From assembly GCF_041008525.1 (NCBI RefSeq), contig NZ_JBFLUG010000023.1, forward strand, positions 17,848 through 81,847: DNA of 64,000 bases. Direction: 5' to 3'. Source of the stretch: Parafrankia sp041008525 (lineage in GTDB: Bacteria; Actinomycetota; Actinomycetes; Frankiales; Frankiaceae). The notes beneath the pieces are model-generated. The model did no database searches, was not told the DNA's origin, and saw only the letters and a list, made by a program, of their open reading frames with translations. The position numbers and the translations under genes were made by a program. The first letter of the stretch is position 1. Every line of letters begins with the position of its first letter. Positions 16,531 to 24,845 of this stretch are shown one piece after another.

Positions 16531-16815
16531 GCTCAGCGCGCCCCAAGGTGCATTGCGGCTCCTTCTTCGAGGCCAGGTGTTCCACGCCGTCGTGGGCCCG
16601 TACTTCGTCGGCGATTCCCCGGTGATATCTGCGGGACTCGCCCACCCCTACTCGTCCGGAGGCGTTGTTTCTAGCTGCGCGACAACCGTACCGCCCTGCT
16701 CTCCGGCTGGGTAACGACAGACCGGAGCGGTACATCACAGCGGTGTGAGTGAACCGTTCGCACGCGCTGGACGTCAGGAAAAGGCGCACCGTGTTGCGCT
16801 CGCGCGGCGCGGTCC

Positions 16816-17835
16816 TCACCCGACGGTGAGGACGACCTTTCCCGGTGCGTGGCCCTCCTCCTGGTAGGCGACGGCCGTCGGCATCTCCTCGAACGGGTAG
16901 GTGCGGTCAATGACCGGCGTCACCTCGCCGCTCTCGAGGAAGCGGGTCAACGTCACGAGATTCGCCCGGTTCTCCGCGCCCGTGCATCTGCCGATTTCGG
17001 CCATGACCATCCGCTGGGGCACGAACGGCGACTGGGCTACGGCGGCGAAGACATGGCCGGCTGGCTGCACCCATCGGCCGGCGTTCCCGCCGACCGCGAC
17101 GAAGGTCCCGCCCCTGGTCAGCACTCGGCGGCAGGCCGCAGCCGGGCGGCTCCCCGCGTTGTCGATCAGCAGCTCGTAGGGCTGTTCGGCCCGGGTGAAG
17201 TCGGCCGTGGTGTAGTCGACGACCTCGCTCGCGCCGAGGGAGGAGACCAGCTTCGTGTTCCGGGTGCTGCAGACACCGGTGACCTCCGCACCGAATGACC
17301 GAGCGAGCTGCACCGCGAACGTGCCCACCCCACCCGACGCGCCGTTGACGAGAACACGCTGCCCGGCCTGGAGTCGCCCCTGGTCGCGCACGGCGAGCAG
17401 CGCCGTGCAGGCCGCCAGCGGTACCGCGGCCGCCTGCGCGAACGACAGGTTCGCCGGCTTCGGCGCCAGCTCGTCGGCCCGTACGCACACGTACTCGGCG
17501 AAGCCACCGTGGCTGAGCAGGGCGAACACCTCGTCGCCCGGTTCCGGACCCGTGACGCCCGGCCCGAGGGCCTCGATCTGCCCGGCAACGTCCGCCCCCA
17601 GGATGGGGAACCGCGGCCGGCGCAGCCCGACCCCGCCACCCATGACCCGCGCGAGATAGGGCTGACCGCGCAGGTGGTGCCAGTCGTACGGGTTCACGGA
17701 GGTGGCGTGTATCCGCACCAGCACCTCTCCAGGCCCGGGAGTGGGCCGGGGGACCTCGGTGAGCCGCAGGGAGTCGGGCGGGCCGAAACGGTCGCAGACG
17801 AAGGCCCGCATGGTGGCGGTCGTGGTGGTGCTCAA
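16816..17835 (-). CDS. NAD(P)-dependent quinone oxidoreductase-like protein (zinc-free MDR)
   Basis: A 339-residue medium-chain reductase. It has the N-terminal GroES-like fold (MRAFVCDRFGPPDSLRL), lacks zinc cysteines, and carries the NADPH-binding NGASGGVGTFAVQLARSFGA, typical of zeta-crystallin/quinone oxidoreductases. The TTG at 17835 is chosen because AGGAG precedes it by six bases and it overlaps the upstream stop (TTGA); the ATG at 17811 has no ribosome site. It is the third gene of an ArsR-membrane protein-oxidoreductase operon, so it is likely controlled by that ArsR protein. Confidence 0.85.
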   Translation of the reverse strand: MSTTTTATMRAFVCDRFGPPDSLRLTEVPRPTPGPGEVLVRIHATSVNPYDWHHLRGQPYLARVMGGGVGLRRPRFPILGADVAGQIEALGPGVTGPEPGDEVFALLSHGGFAEYVCVRADELAPKPANLSFAQAAAVPLAACTALLAVRDQGRLQAGQRVLVNGASGGVGTFAVQLARSFGAEVTGVCSTRNTKLVSSLGASEVVDYTTADFTRAEQPYELLIDNAGSRPAAACRRVLTRGGTFVAVGGNAGRWVQPAGHVFAAVAQSPFVPQRMVMAEIGRCTGAENRANLVTLTRFLESGEVTPVIDRTYPFEEMPTAVAYQEEGHAPGKVVLTVG

Positions 17836-18113
17836 TCGACGCTCCTGAGGATCTTCTCGATCGACGCCGTCCGGGTGCGCAGCTCGGAGACGTCGGTGGC
17901 CACCCGCTGCTGGGCGTCCAGGGTGTTCTCGGCCAGCTGCTCGAAACGCCCGACGAGCTGTCGCAGATCCTCGGTCTGGACCGTACGCAGCTTCGTCTTG
18001 CGGTAGTCGACGGTGAACCACAGGACGGCGACGATCACGACCGTGACAGCCGTCATGAAGCCGACGGCGGCGATCGCCTCACCGCTCCCGAGATTTTCTG
18101 CGGCGATGTACAT
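17832..18113 (-). CDS. Small membrane protein with coiled coil
   Basis: A 93-residue protein with one membrane helix (about 16-36, GFMTAVTVVIVAVLWFTV) and a C-terminal charged helical half (TEDLRQLVGRFEQLAENTLD onward) of coiled-coil character. It overlaps the ArsR gene by one base and the oxidoreductase gene by four, so all three are translationally coupled. The family has no known function; its tight coupling suggests a shared membrane-linked role. Confidence 0.65.
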   Translation of the reverse strand: MYIAAENLGSGEAIAAVGFMTAVTVVIVAVLWFTVDYRKTKLRTVQTEDLRQLVGRFEQLAENTLDAQQRVATDVSELRTRTASIEKILRSVD

Positions 18114-18463
18114 CAGGGACTCTCCTTGGGAGCGGGACCCTTCTCCGGGTCAGGGGCGGTCAGGGTGCGGGCTGCCTCGGCGAGGGCCGCCGCGGTCAGG
18201 TGGAGGTCGAAGTCGGTGATCTCGTAGTACTTCATGGCCTTGCCGTCGTCGGAGAGCTCGAGGCTGCCGGCGACCAGGCCCGCGCTTTCCAGGCGCTGCA
18301 GGTGCATGTGGAGCAGGGGACGACTGACCCCGATCTCGCGGGCCAGGTGACTCACGTAGTCCCGCCCGCCAGCCAGCGTCGCGACGATGCGCAACCGCAG
18401 TGGGTTGGCCAGCGCCGCCAGGATCGTGACCAGCTCGTCGCCGGTCGGCCGGTCTCCTGTCAT
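18113..18463 (-). CDS. ArsR-type winged-helix transcriptional regulator
   Basis: A 116-residue regulator. The winged helix runs from LAALANPLRLRIVATL through HLAREIGVSRPLLHMHLQRLES to the wing GKAMKYYEITDFDLHL. No Cys-rich metal site is visible, so the signal is probably not an arsenite-type metal. It is the first gene of a three-gene operon with a small membrane protein and an oxidoreductase and likely autoregulates it. Confidence 0.82.
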   Translation of the reverse strand: MTGDRPTGDELVTILAALANPLRLRIVATLAGGRDYVSHLAREIGVSRPLLHMHLQRLESAGLVAGSLELSDDGKAMKYYEITDFDLHLTAAALAEAARTLTAPDPEKGPAPKESP

Positions 18464-18712
18464 GGCCCTCCGTCATGTGTAAGAAGTTTCTGACAGGTGA
18501 AACGATAGCATGACGAAGGAGGAGTGCGGAAGGGTGCGGGGACATACGGTCACGGGCTCCAGCCCCGACCTGAACGGGAGAAAACCCCGCGCGTCAGCGC
18601 GTTCTGGCAGGCCAGCGGGCCCGCAGGCAGCCAGCAGGCACACCCCTGCCTCTGCCGGCCCGCCGCCCGGGCCCGCCTACCGTCGCCGCTGACATCCGGT
18701 CATGGACCCGGC

Positions 18713-19762
18713 TCAGCGCTTCGACCCGGACGCCCCGACCGGCTCGGTTGCCCCGGCCGGCTCGTCAAGCTCGTCGGGCTCGTCCGACGTCGGCCTGTCC
18801 ATATCGCCGTCATCGCTCGTTGCCTGTGCGGTCGCCGCATCCGGTGTCTCCGGCGAAGCCTCGCTGGAGGCCTCACCGGATGCTTCCTGCGAGGTCTCGT
18901 GGGATCCGGTCTCGCGGGATCCGGACTCGTCCTCATCCTCGTCCGGTGAGCGCACGACCTCTCCGTCGCGGATCTCACCCCGCCAGGAGCCGGTGGCCTC
19001 TCCGCGGGTCATGATGAAACGGCGGAAATGCTTGAGATCCAGCCGGGTTCGCCGCCCACCGGCGCGCCACAGGTTTCCCGTCTTCTCCATGAATCCGCTG
19101 GGGTGGTACTCCATGGCCAGGAGCACGCGCGTCAGGTCGTCGGCGATCGGGTGGAAGGTGATGACACCGTTGACCGAGCCCTTCGCTCCCTCGGAGGTCC
19201 AGGCGATTCTGCGGTCGGGAACCTGTTCGGTCACCTTCGCCTGCCAGGTGCGCCGTGACCGGAAGACCTTGACCCGCCAGTTCTGCTCGGTCTCGCTTTT
19301 CGTCTCGACCCCCTGGACGCCCTTCATGAACTTGGCGAACTCCGGGTACTGGGTCCACTGGTCGTAGGCGACGGAGACGGGAACGCCGACGTCGACCGCC
19401 TCCTCGATGTTCGTCGCCTTGGCCGGGCCACCTTTACCGCCGCCCTTGCCCTTGGCGCGGCCGAGGGCCCCCTTGACCTTGTCCTTGATGTTTGCCATGG
19501 CCGTCCCGGCCGCAGCCTTCAGCGGGGACTGGCCCTCGGCCAGCTTCCCGGCGCCTCTGGCGAGCGACGTGATCTGCCCGCCGGAGTCGCTGAGATCGTT
19601 GAGCTTGCCCGCGCCGGAGGTGAGCCGCTCGCTGAGCTGCCCGACCAGCCGGCTGCCGCCCGCCTTCGCCAGGCTTCCCGCCTCGTCGGCGAGCCTCCTG
19701 GTCGCCGGATTGTTCATGAGGGCGTTGACGAGGCCTTTCGGTTGCTCCGCCGTCCGTGTCAT
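18713..19762 (-). CDS. Gas-vesicle-associated SRPBCC protein (gvpZ-like)
   Basis: A 349-residue protein and the last gene of the gas-vesicle operon. Residues ~1-110 are helical and Lys/Gly rich, ending in GRAKGKGGGKGG. An SRPBCC (START/Coq10-like) lipid-binding fold follows from about 118 (VDVGVPVSVAYDQWTQYPEF) to 258 (LKHFRRFIMTRG). The end is a ~75-residue acidic Ser/Glu tail. Actinobacterial gas-vesicle loci carry such a gene, named gvpZ in Streptomyces as I recall. It overlaps the preceding gene by 4 bp. Its role in vesicle assembly is unknown. Confidence 0.75.
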   Translation of the reverse strand: MTRTAEQPKGLVNALMNNPATRRLADEAGSLAKAGGSRLVGQLSERLTSGAGKLNDLSDSGGQITSLARGAGKLAEGQSPLKAAAGTAMANIKDKVKGALGRAKGKGGGKGGPAKATNIEEAVDVGVPVSVAYDQWTQYPEFAKFMKGVQGVETKSETEQNWRVKVFRSRRTWQAKVTEQVPDRRIAWTSEGAKGSVNGVITFHPIADDLTRVLLAMEYHPSGFMEKTGNLWRAGGRRTRLDLKHFRRFIMTRGEATGSWRGEIRDGEVVRSPDEDEDESGSRETGSHETSQEASGEASSEASPETPDAATAQATSDDGDMDRPTSDEPDELDEPAGATEPVGASGSKR

Positions 19763-20376
19763 CGCGAGCCTCCCGCGCTTGATGGCTGCGTCAGCTGCTC
19801 GAGCGGGCCGCGGAGTGCCTCCCGGCGCCGCCCGGCGGACCTGCCCGGGACCTGACGTTCGGCGGCGGAGCCGGTCTCACTCCTGCCCCCGTCCCCGTCC
19901 TCGTCGTCCTCGTCGCGTTCGTCGGTGTCGCGCTGATCGGTCGCCTGGTCCGTGCCCGTCTCGTCCTGGCCGCCCTGATCACTGCGGGTGCCGGAGGTGG
20001 CCGAGCGGAGGACTGATCCGACAACCTTCCCGGCCGCTCCGCCGCCCTCCTCGACAGTCTTCGCCGTGTCGCCCAGTGCCGACGTCAGGCGTTCGGTGCG
20101 CTCCGCCAGTGTCTGGGAGAGCCGATCGAGCTGGCTCTCGTACACCGCCGTCGCGGCGCGCCGGCCGGCTTCCGCTGCCGGTCCCCTGATCTGGCTGATC
20201 AACTGGCCGCCCTCCTCGGAGTGCAGCAGCCGCACCGCCTGGTCCCGCAGGACGTCCTTCGCGTGGAAATTGCGGCCGGAAACCCACAGCCCCAGGCTGA
20301 TGGCAGCCTTGCCCTTCTTCGTCCGACCGAGGACATAGCCTGCCACGAGCGCCAGAGCGCATTTGACGTTGCTCAT
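19759..20376 (-). CDS. Gas-vesicle-associated membrane-anchored protein (gvpY-like)
   Basis: A 205-residue protein. The N-terminus MSNVKCALALVAGYVLGRTKKGKAA is a short hydrophobic segment with a basic end, as in the second actinobacterial accessory gas-vesicle protein (gvpY in Streptomyces, from memory). A helical region (LLHSEEGGQLISQIRGPAAE to LGDTAKTVEEGG) follows, then a Gln/Asp/Glu-rich low-complexity stretch at about 133-165. It lies between gvpF and the SRPBCC gene, with one-base and 4-bp overlaps. Confidence 0.65.
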   Translation of the reverse strand: MSNVKCALALVAGYVLGRTKKGKAAISLGLWVSGRNFHAKDVLRDQAVRLLHSEEGGQLISQIRGPAAEAGRRAATAVYESQLDRLSQTLAERTERLTSALGDTAKTVEEGGGAAGKVVGSVLRSATSGTRSDQGGQDETGTDQATDQRDTDERDEDDEDGDGGRSETGSAAERQVPGRSAGRRREALRGPLEQLTQPSSAGGSR

Positions 20377-21338
20377 CAGAATTCCTTTCTCTGCCGGCCG
20401 TTCCCGCCGCGGCGGCCTGTCTCAGATCGATCCGCCGTGCGACCCCAGCCCCACCGGCCCGACCCGCCGAACGAGTCGTCGGAGGTGCCGCCCGGCGCCT
20501 CGCCGAAGGAGCTGCCAAAGGAATCGCCAGAGGAGCGGTCGACGGATCCGCTGAAGGAGTCGCCGCCGGGGTCGGCGTCGTGGGGATCGGTGAGCACGCG
20601 GGCAGGGAACTCGACGAAGTCGACGGCGGGCAGCGGTCCCACGTACTCGACGGTGAGGGACGGATGGGTCGCCCGGATCCGGTCCACGACGGCGTCGAAG
20701 TCGTCCAGCGCGTCGGCGGGAACGAGGAAAGCCCAGCTCAGGGCGGGATCCTCCGGCCCGCCATGATGCCGGCGCGGCCGGTCCGCGCGTGCCAGCGGGC
20801 GCAGCTCGTCGAGGATCTCCTCCGCCTGTTCCGTGCGGCGCGCGGTGACGAGCTCCGCGATCCGCTGCCCCAGCTCGATCCGGCCGTCCAGATCCGCCGG
20901 GGGCGGGGCGTGAGCCAGCGATGTGCCGGCCACCGCCTCGGCGAGCTCGGTCTGCTCCGCCTCCTCGACGTCCAGGTGCAGCTCGACCAGACCGTCGATC
21001 GCGTCCAGGCGCTCGGGAAGGCTGTCCCGCACCGGGTCGAGCACCTCGGCCCGGACGGCGCCGTCGTCCGGCGCGAGCGTGCCCAGCCGCACCGGCAGCA
21101 CCGGGCCGTCGGCGAGCAGCCGCTGGAGGATCTCCAGGTGCCGGACGGCATCCTGCTCCCCGAGCTCACCGATGTCCTCCGTTGCGCTGACGACCGCGGC
21201 GAGCGGGCCGGAGCGCACCAGCCGCAGCGGCGCGGGGGGATGGCCGATGCCGAGCGCGGCGTCGGCACCCTGCGCGGGGTCCAGGAGGGGATGGCCGGCC
21301 CGGACGATTCCGTAGAGCACGACAGGCATGGTGCTCAC
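20376..21338 (-). CDS. gvpF: Gas vesicle protein GvpF/GvpL family (GvpF position)
   Basis: A 320-residue protein. It begins VLYGIVRAGHPLL and has LRLVRSGPLAAVVSATEDIG, VRHLEILQRLLADGPVLPVRLGT and LSWAFLVPADALDDFDAVVD: the two ferredoxin-like halves of the GvpF/L family, minor shell or assembly proteins. It directly follows gvpA (4-bp overlap), the usual place of gvpF. The last ~75 residues are a Gly/Ser/Asp-rich tail with repeated DSF motifs (GGDSFSGS, SGDSFGSSF, SDDSFGGSG), not part of the family core. The start is GTG with GGGAGAG upstream. Confidence 0.88.
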   Translation of the reverse strand: MSTMPVVLYGIVRAGHPLLDPAQGADAALGIGHPPAPLRLVRSGPLAAVVSATEDIGELGEQDAVRHLEILQRLLADGPVLPVRLGTLAPDDGAVRAEVLDPVRDSLPERLDAIDGLVELHLDVEEAEQTELAEAVAGTSLAHAPPPADLDGRIELGQRIAELVTARRTEQAEEILDELRPLARADRPRRHHGGPEDPALSWAFLVPADALDDFDAVVDRIRATHPSLTVEYVGPLPAVDFVEFPARVLTDPHDADPGGDSFSGSVDRSSGDSFGSSFGEAPGGTSDDSFGGSGRWGWGRTADRSETGRRGGNGRQRKEF

Positions 21339-21772
21339 CTCTCCCGGCCGCCGCGACGCTCCGCCGGCGCGGTCCGCCCGTCGGGCCGGCCACGCCCGTT
21401 GTGCGCGGCGGAGACGGTGTCGGCGTCGGACGGCGATCCGCGGAGTACCTCGGCGGTGTCCCGGAGCCCGCCCAGGGCACCCTTCACACGGTTCCGGCTC
21501 GTGCCGTCGGTGACTTCGCGCATCAGCCCGGGCAACCCCGCCACCTGTTCCTTGGGCTGGATGTCCAGCCGGTTCACGGCCTCGGCGAACCTGAGGTAGG
21601 TGTCGACACTGGCGATCACGATGCGTGCGTCGATGGTAAGAATCTCGATGCCCACGAGGGCGACGCGTACATAGGCGTCGATGACGATGCCCTTGTCGAG
21701 TACGACGTCGAGGACGTCGGCCAGTCCACTCGGCCTGGGCGCCCGTCCCATGGGATAGCTGGCGACGGTCAT
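21335..21772 (-). CDS. gvpA: Major gas vesicle structural protein GvpA
   Basis: A 145-residue protein whose residues 15-70 are near-canonical GvpA: LADVLDVVLDKGIVIDAYVR, VALVGIEILTIDARIVIASV and DTYLRFAEAVNRLDI. GvpA self-assembles into the amphiphilic gas-permeable shell. The ~75-residue hydrophilic extension (VAGLPGLMREVTDGTS onward) is typical of actinobacterial GvpA rather than of cyanobacteria or haloarchaea, where the protein is near 70 residues. It overlaps gvpK before it and gvpF after it by 4 bp each. Confidence 0.93.
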   Translation of the reverse strand: MTVASYPMGRAPRPSGLADVLDVVLDKGIVIDAYVRVALVGIEILTIDARIVIASVDTYLRFAEAVNRLDIQPKEQVAGLPGLMREVTDGTSRNRVKGALGGLRDTAEVLRGSPSDADTVSAAHNGRGRPDGRTAPAERRGGRER

Positions 21773-22293
21773 GGCGGTGTCCTCGCCTTCTCCCGGAGGC
21801 CCGGCCTCCGAGCGCTTGCCCTGGGCTCGCCCGCCTCCGGGCCGGCCGATCGCGCCCTTACGCCGCCCCTGCCTGCCCGCTCCTGGCGGGAGATGCCCCT
21901 GCTGTCCGGTCGTTCGACCCGCCTGTCCGGCCGTGCGCGCGCCGTGGAGCCGGGCGTCCGGGGTGTGCCGGTCCGGGGGGCGGTCCGACTGTCGTCAGCG
22001 GCAAGGATCCTGCCGGCGCGCGCGACGGCGGCGTCGGCATCCTGGGCCGACAGACCCAGCGACTCCCGCACCTGCACCAGGCTGGCGCGGATCTCCAGCA
22101 GTGCCCGCCCGAGGTCGTCGATCTGCGCGGCGGTCAGCCCGCCGCCCTCCATCCGGCGGATGGCCTGGCGTTCCAGTACCTCGCGCAGCAGTTCCAGGAC
22201 CACCACCACGAGCTGACCGAGCCCGCGCCCCACGTCATCGGGGTCCGCGTCGAGCCGCAGGCACCGGCCGTCATCGCGCCCGGCGGTCGTCAT
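21769..22293 (-). CDS. gvpK: Gas vesicle protein GvpK
   Basis: A 174-residue protein. The N-terminal ~85 residues show the GvpK pattern LDADPDDVGRGLGQLVVVVL, LREVLERQAIRRMEGGGLTA and LGRALLEIRASL. GvpK is an essential minor assembly protein of unknown mechanism. The C-terminal half is Arg/Pro-rich low complexity, longer than in most GvpK proteins. It overlaps gvpS and gvpA by 4 bp each. Confidence 0.9.
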   Translation of the reverse strand: MTTAGRDDGRCLRLDADPDDVGRGLGQLVVVVLELLREVLERQAIRRMEGGGLTAAQIDDLGRALLEIRASLVQVRESLGLSAQDADAAVARAGRILAADDSRTAPRTGTPRTPGSTARARPDRRVERPDSRGISRQERAGRGGVRARSAGPEAGEPRASARRPGLREKARTPP

Positions 22294-22610
22294 GGCCGGA
22301 CCTCGCCGCTTCCTTCGATGCTTCCTTCGATGGCTGTCTGGACGCCGACCAGCAGCAGGCGGAGATCGACGCGCAGCAGGTCCACCCCGGCGAGGGCGAC
22401 GACCACGTCACCACTGACGACCGCGCCGGTGTCGACCAACCTGTCCAGCAGGTCCGCGAGCGGCTGCGCCGAGCTGCGGGCGGATCGCCGCCCCGGGCGG
22501 CTCCCCGGCCGCGACCGGGCACCGGCGCCACCGCCCGGGTACCCGCCACCGCCCCGGTAATCGTTGCCGCCCCGGTACCGCGGCGTCGGGACGAATCGCT
22601 GATCAGCCAC
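22290..22610 (-). CDS. gvpS: GvpA-family minor protein GvpS
   Basis: A 106-residue protein from the GTG at 22610, which overlaps the gvpL stop by 8 bp. The first ~48 residues are Gly/Arg rich (RYRGGNDYRGGGGYPGGG). Residues ~50-95 form the GvpA-type fold: LADLLDRLVDTGAVVSGDVV, VALAGVDLLRVDLRLLLVGV. The SGDVVVALAGVDLLRVDLR pattern is that of GvpS/GvpM-type minor shell proteins. The position between gvpL and gvpK matches the Streptomyces order J-L-S-K. Confidence 0.85.
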   Translation of the reverse strand: MADQRFVPTPRYRGGNDYRGGGGYPGGGAGARSRPGSRPGRRSARSSAQPLADLLDRLVDTGAVVSGDVVVALAGVDLLRVDLRLLLVGVQTAIEGSIEGSGEVRP

Positions 22611-23853
22611 TCTCCTCACCTGATCCGATCTGGTCACCTGGGCCGCGCCGAGGCGCTGAACCCGGCGCGGCTGAACCCGTCTCGTGGACAGAGTCGACCT
22701 GCCCGTTCCCACCCAGCGTCAGATGGACGAAGGAGTAGGGCGGCCACGGCCCCGAAACCGCGCAGAGATACCCGGCCTCCTCAAGGGGCGGACCCAGCCG
22801 TTCAGCGGCGTCGAGGAACCGCTCCTCCTCGTCGCGCTCGACGAGGTAGGCGCCGTCGAAGACCCGGTCCGGCCGGCCGGGGCGACGGGCCGCGTCACGC
22901 GCATGGGCGAGCAGCTCCCGATGTGTCCGCTCGATGAGTCGGGCCACCTCGTCGCGCCGTCGCTCCTCCTCGTGCAGCTCGTCCCGCCGGGCCGCGAGGT
23001 ATGCGGTGCCTGCCCCCGCGCCAGCGGTGCCGTTCGCCCCGGCCGTTGTGGTCGTCCCGTCCGTCCCCGCTGCGGGTGCGGCGGCCGTCGGCGTCTCGGC
23101 CTGACCCGCTGTGTCGATCCGGAAGCCCCACTCGCGCGCGCCATGGAGCGCGTCGAGCGCACGCGGCAGCTCATGGTCAGGGTCGTCGAGAACGGCGGCC
23201 GCCTCGTCCTCGCCGGGGAGCACAGTCCCGAACCGGAGCGGCAGGACGCCCGCGCGATCCTGCAGCTCCCGCAGGACCTGATCGTGGCCGCGGGCCAGGG
23301 CCGCGAGACGCCCGGTCTCCGACAGATCCTCCTCGACGTCCCGCAGCAGGCCCGGATCGATGGCTGAGACCACGAGCGAGACACCACCGCGCGTGACGGT
23401 ATGGACGTCTGTTCCCTCAGCGAGGCCGGGCAGGCCCGCAACCTCGGTGTCGGAGCGGACGATCCCGTAGGCGTAGAGCACCCGCGCCTGCTCGATGCCC
23501 CAGGGTGACCGGCCGTCGCGGCCGGCTGGCCCGGCATCGCGGCCGGTGGGCGCGGGGCCGCCGCGATCGGCCCGGTGATGTTCCCGGCGTTCCCGGCGTT
23601 CCGGCGCCGGCTGGCGGGCCGGGTGGCCCGGGTCCCACCGATCCTCACGGACTTCCGGGGCCGGTGGGACGGGCCACGTCATCGCCGCGCCCGGCCCTTC
23701 GCAGGCGGCTCTGGTTATCGCCTGCGCCAGGAGCTGGGCGAGTTGCCCGCGCGCGACCTCGCGGGCTTCGGCCACGGCTTCGGCCATGACGCCGGGCGCG
23801 AGCCGGGCGGCCAGCTCGTCGAGGCCGCTGACATCAGCGTCCGCCGGGGCCAC
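22603..23853 (-). CDS. gvpL: Gas vesicle protein GvpL (GvpF/L family, with N-terminal helical domain)
   Basis: A 416-residue protein. Residues ~11-50 form a helical N-terminal domain (LDELAARLAPGVMAEAVAEA), as I recall from actinobacterial GvpL. A long Pro/Arg/Gly linker follows, then the GvpF/L domain from about 125 (VLYAYGIVRS; LRFGTVLPGEDEAAAV; AYLVERDEEERFLDAAERLG; FVHLTLGG) interrupted by an Ala/Thr/Gly insert. The GTG at 23853 is chosen for GGAGG seven bases upstream, but in-frame GTGs at 23859 and 23874 have the same sequence before them because of a 15-bp tandem repeat. It overlaps the end of gvpJ by 20 bp. Confidence 0.85.
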   Translation of the reverse strand: MAPADADVSGLDELAARLAPGVMAEAVAEAREVARGQLAQLLAQAITRAACEGPGAAMTWPVPPAPEVREDRWDPGHPARQPAPERRERREHHRADRGGPAPTGRDAGPAGRDGRSPWGIEQARVLYAYGIVRSDTEVAGLPGLAEGTDVHTVTRGGVSLVVSAIDPGLLRDVEEDLSETGRLAALARGHDQVLRELQDRAGVLPLRFGTVLPGEDEAAAVLDDPDHELPRALDALHGAREWGFRIDTAGQAETPTAAAPAAGTDGTTTTAGANGTAGAGAGTAYLAARRDELHEEERRRDEVARLIERTHRELLAHARDAARRPGRPDRVFDGAYLVERDEEERFLDAAERLGPPLEEAGYLCAVSGPWPPYSFVHLTLGGNGQVDSVHETGSAAPGSAPRRGPGDQIGSGEESG

Positions 23854-24436
23854 CGTCACGCCTCCGTCCGTCACGCCTCCGTCCGTCCTGCCTACGCGCG
23901 TCCTGCCTACGTGCTTCAGGCCTACGTTCTGAGTCCTCGACCCAGAACGGCCGCGGGCCGTCGCGGCGGATACCCGCCTCCGCGGGGAGGGCCGCCTCGG
24001 CGGAGATACCGGCGGGCGGGTCCGCCCGGGATTCGACCGCAACCTCGTCCCGGTACGGGAGGCCTTCCCGCGCCGAGCTTTCGAGCGAGGCAAGCCGCGT
24101 ACGGAGCTCCTGGTTCTCCACGTGGAGCGCCTGCATGGTCTCGTCCCGCAGTTCCCGCTCCTGCTCCTGCTGCCGCGACTGTGCCTCGCGGCTGTAGAAC
24201 GGATCCGTGGTCCACCAGTCGAGGCCCATTTCGCGTGCGGTGTCGGCCGATGCGATGAAAAGGCGCAGTTTGAGCGTGAGTAACTCAACATCGAGGACAC
24301 TGATGACGACGTCTCCGACGATCACGACTCCCTTGTCGAGAACTCTCTCCAGCACGTCGGCGAGGGAGTCCGAGTGCGACCCGCTCAGCGCGCGCAGCCG
24401 CGGGGGCCCTGCGAGAGATCCGCGATCGACCGTCAT
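23834..24436 (-). CDS. gvpJ: Gas vesicle protein GvpJ
   Basis: A 200-residue GvpA-family protein. The core is LADVLERVLDKGVVIVGDVV, ISVLDVELLTLKLRLFIASA and DTAREMGLDWWTTDPFYS; the WWTTDP end is typical of GvpJ and separates it from the GvpA shell protein. A coiled-coil stretch follows (residues ~85-118, REAQSRQQEQERELRDETMQ), then a tail of five-residue repeats (RRQDA, RRQDG, RRRDG) coded by a 15-bp minisatellite. GvpJ is a minor shell/nucleation protein. A 103-bp gap separates it from gvpO, the only non-overlapping junction in the operon. Confidence 0.9.
   Translation of the reverse strand: MTVDRGSLAGPPRLRALSGSHSDSLADVLERVLDKGVVIVGDVVISVLDVELLTLKLRLFIASADTAREMGLDWWTTDPFYSREAQSRQQEQERELRDETMQALHVENQELRTRLASLESSAREGLPYRDEVAVESRADPPAGISAEAALPAEAGIRRDGPRPFWVEDSERRPEARRQDARRQDGRRRDGRRRDGGPGGR
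23855..23929. repeat. 15-bp tandem repeat, five copies, across the gvpJ end and gvpL start
   Basis: Units at 23855-23869, 23870-23884, 23885-23899, 23900-23914 and 23915-23929. The first two are identical (minus strand GGACGGAGGCGTGAC) and each carries a GGAGG and a GTG in the gvpL frame; the others diverge. They encode five-residue repeats of the GvpJ tail. Confidence 0.9.
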
Positions 24437-24539
24437 GATGCACGTTCTTCCGAATATCAGCGGTGCTCCGAATATCCGCTCCGCGGTGCCACCCGACGGC
24501 TGCGCCTGGCAGCCGCGCTGAGCGCTCGGAGATCAGGGA

Positions 24540-24845
24540 TCAGTCGGTGGCGCCGCGCACGAATCTCCGCAACCGCTCGTAGCCGACCAGGAAACCCTGC
24601 TCGTCGACGTCGAGCCGGTAGGTGGCGAGCACGCTGGTTGTCGACGGGATGCGTTCCAGCTCAGTGAGATCCACCAGCAACGACCAGCCCGCGTCCGTCC
24701 GGCGTGCCCCGGTGACCCGTTCGGGAGCCTGGCCCACCAGATCCCCGAACTCCGCGAGTGAGCGACTGAGCAGGGCGCTGAGTCCGTCGTGTCCGCTCAT
24801 CTGGCGCGTCCGCACGCCGTTGTCCGCGGAGTCGTCGCGTGGCAT
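24540..24845 (-). CDS. gvpO: Gas vesicle protein GvpO
   Basis: A 101-residue protein, first gene of the operon. It has the GvpO pattern: SRSLAEFGDLVGQAPERVTG, then GWSLLVDLTELERIPSTTSV, then LATYRLDVDEQGFLVGYERL and RRFVRG. GvpO proteins are needed for vesicle formation in haloarchaea, and the gene leads actinobacterial clusters. The ATG at 24845 has GGTGGG upstream; a GTG at 24854 is an alternative. It is divergent from the ferritin-like gene. Confidence 0.88.
   Translation of the reverse strand: MPRDDSADNGVRTRQMSGHDGLSALLSRSLAEFGDLVGQAPERVTGARRTDAGWSLLVDLTELERIPSTTSVLATYRLDVDEQGFLVGYERLRRFVRGATD

Noticed and set aside
16531..16815. Possible riboswitch (c-di-AMP or guanidine type) before the TRIC-like gene
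   Set aside because: No conserved core could be recognised in either orientation.
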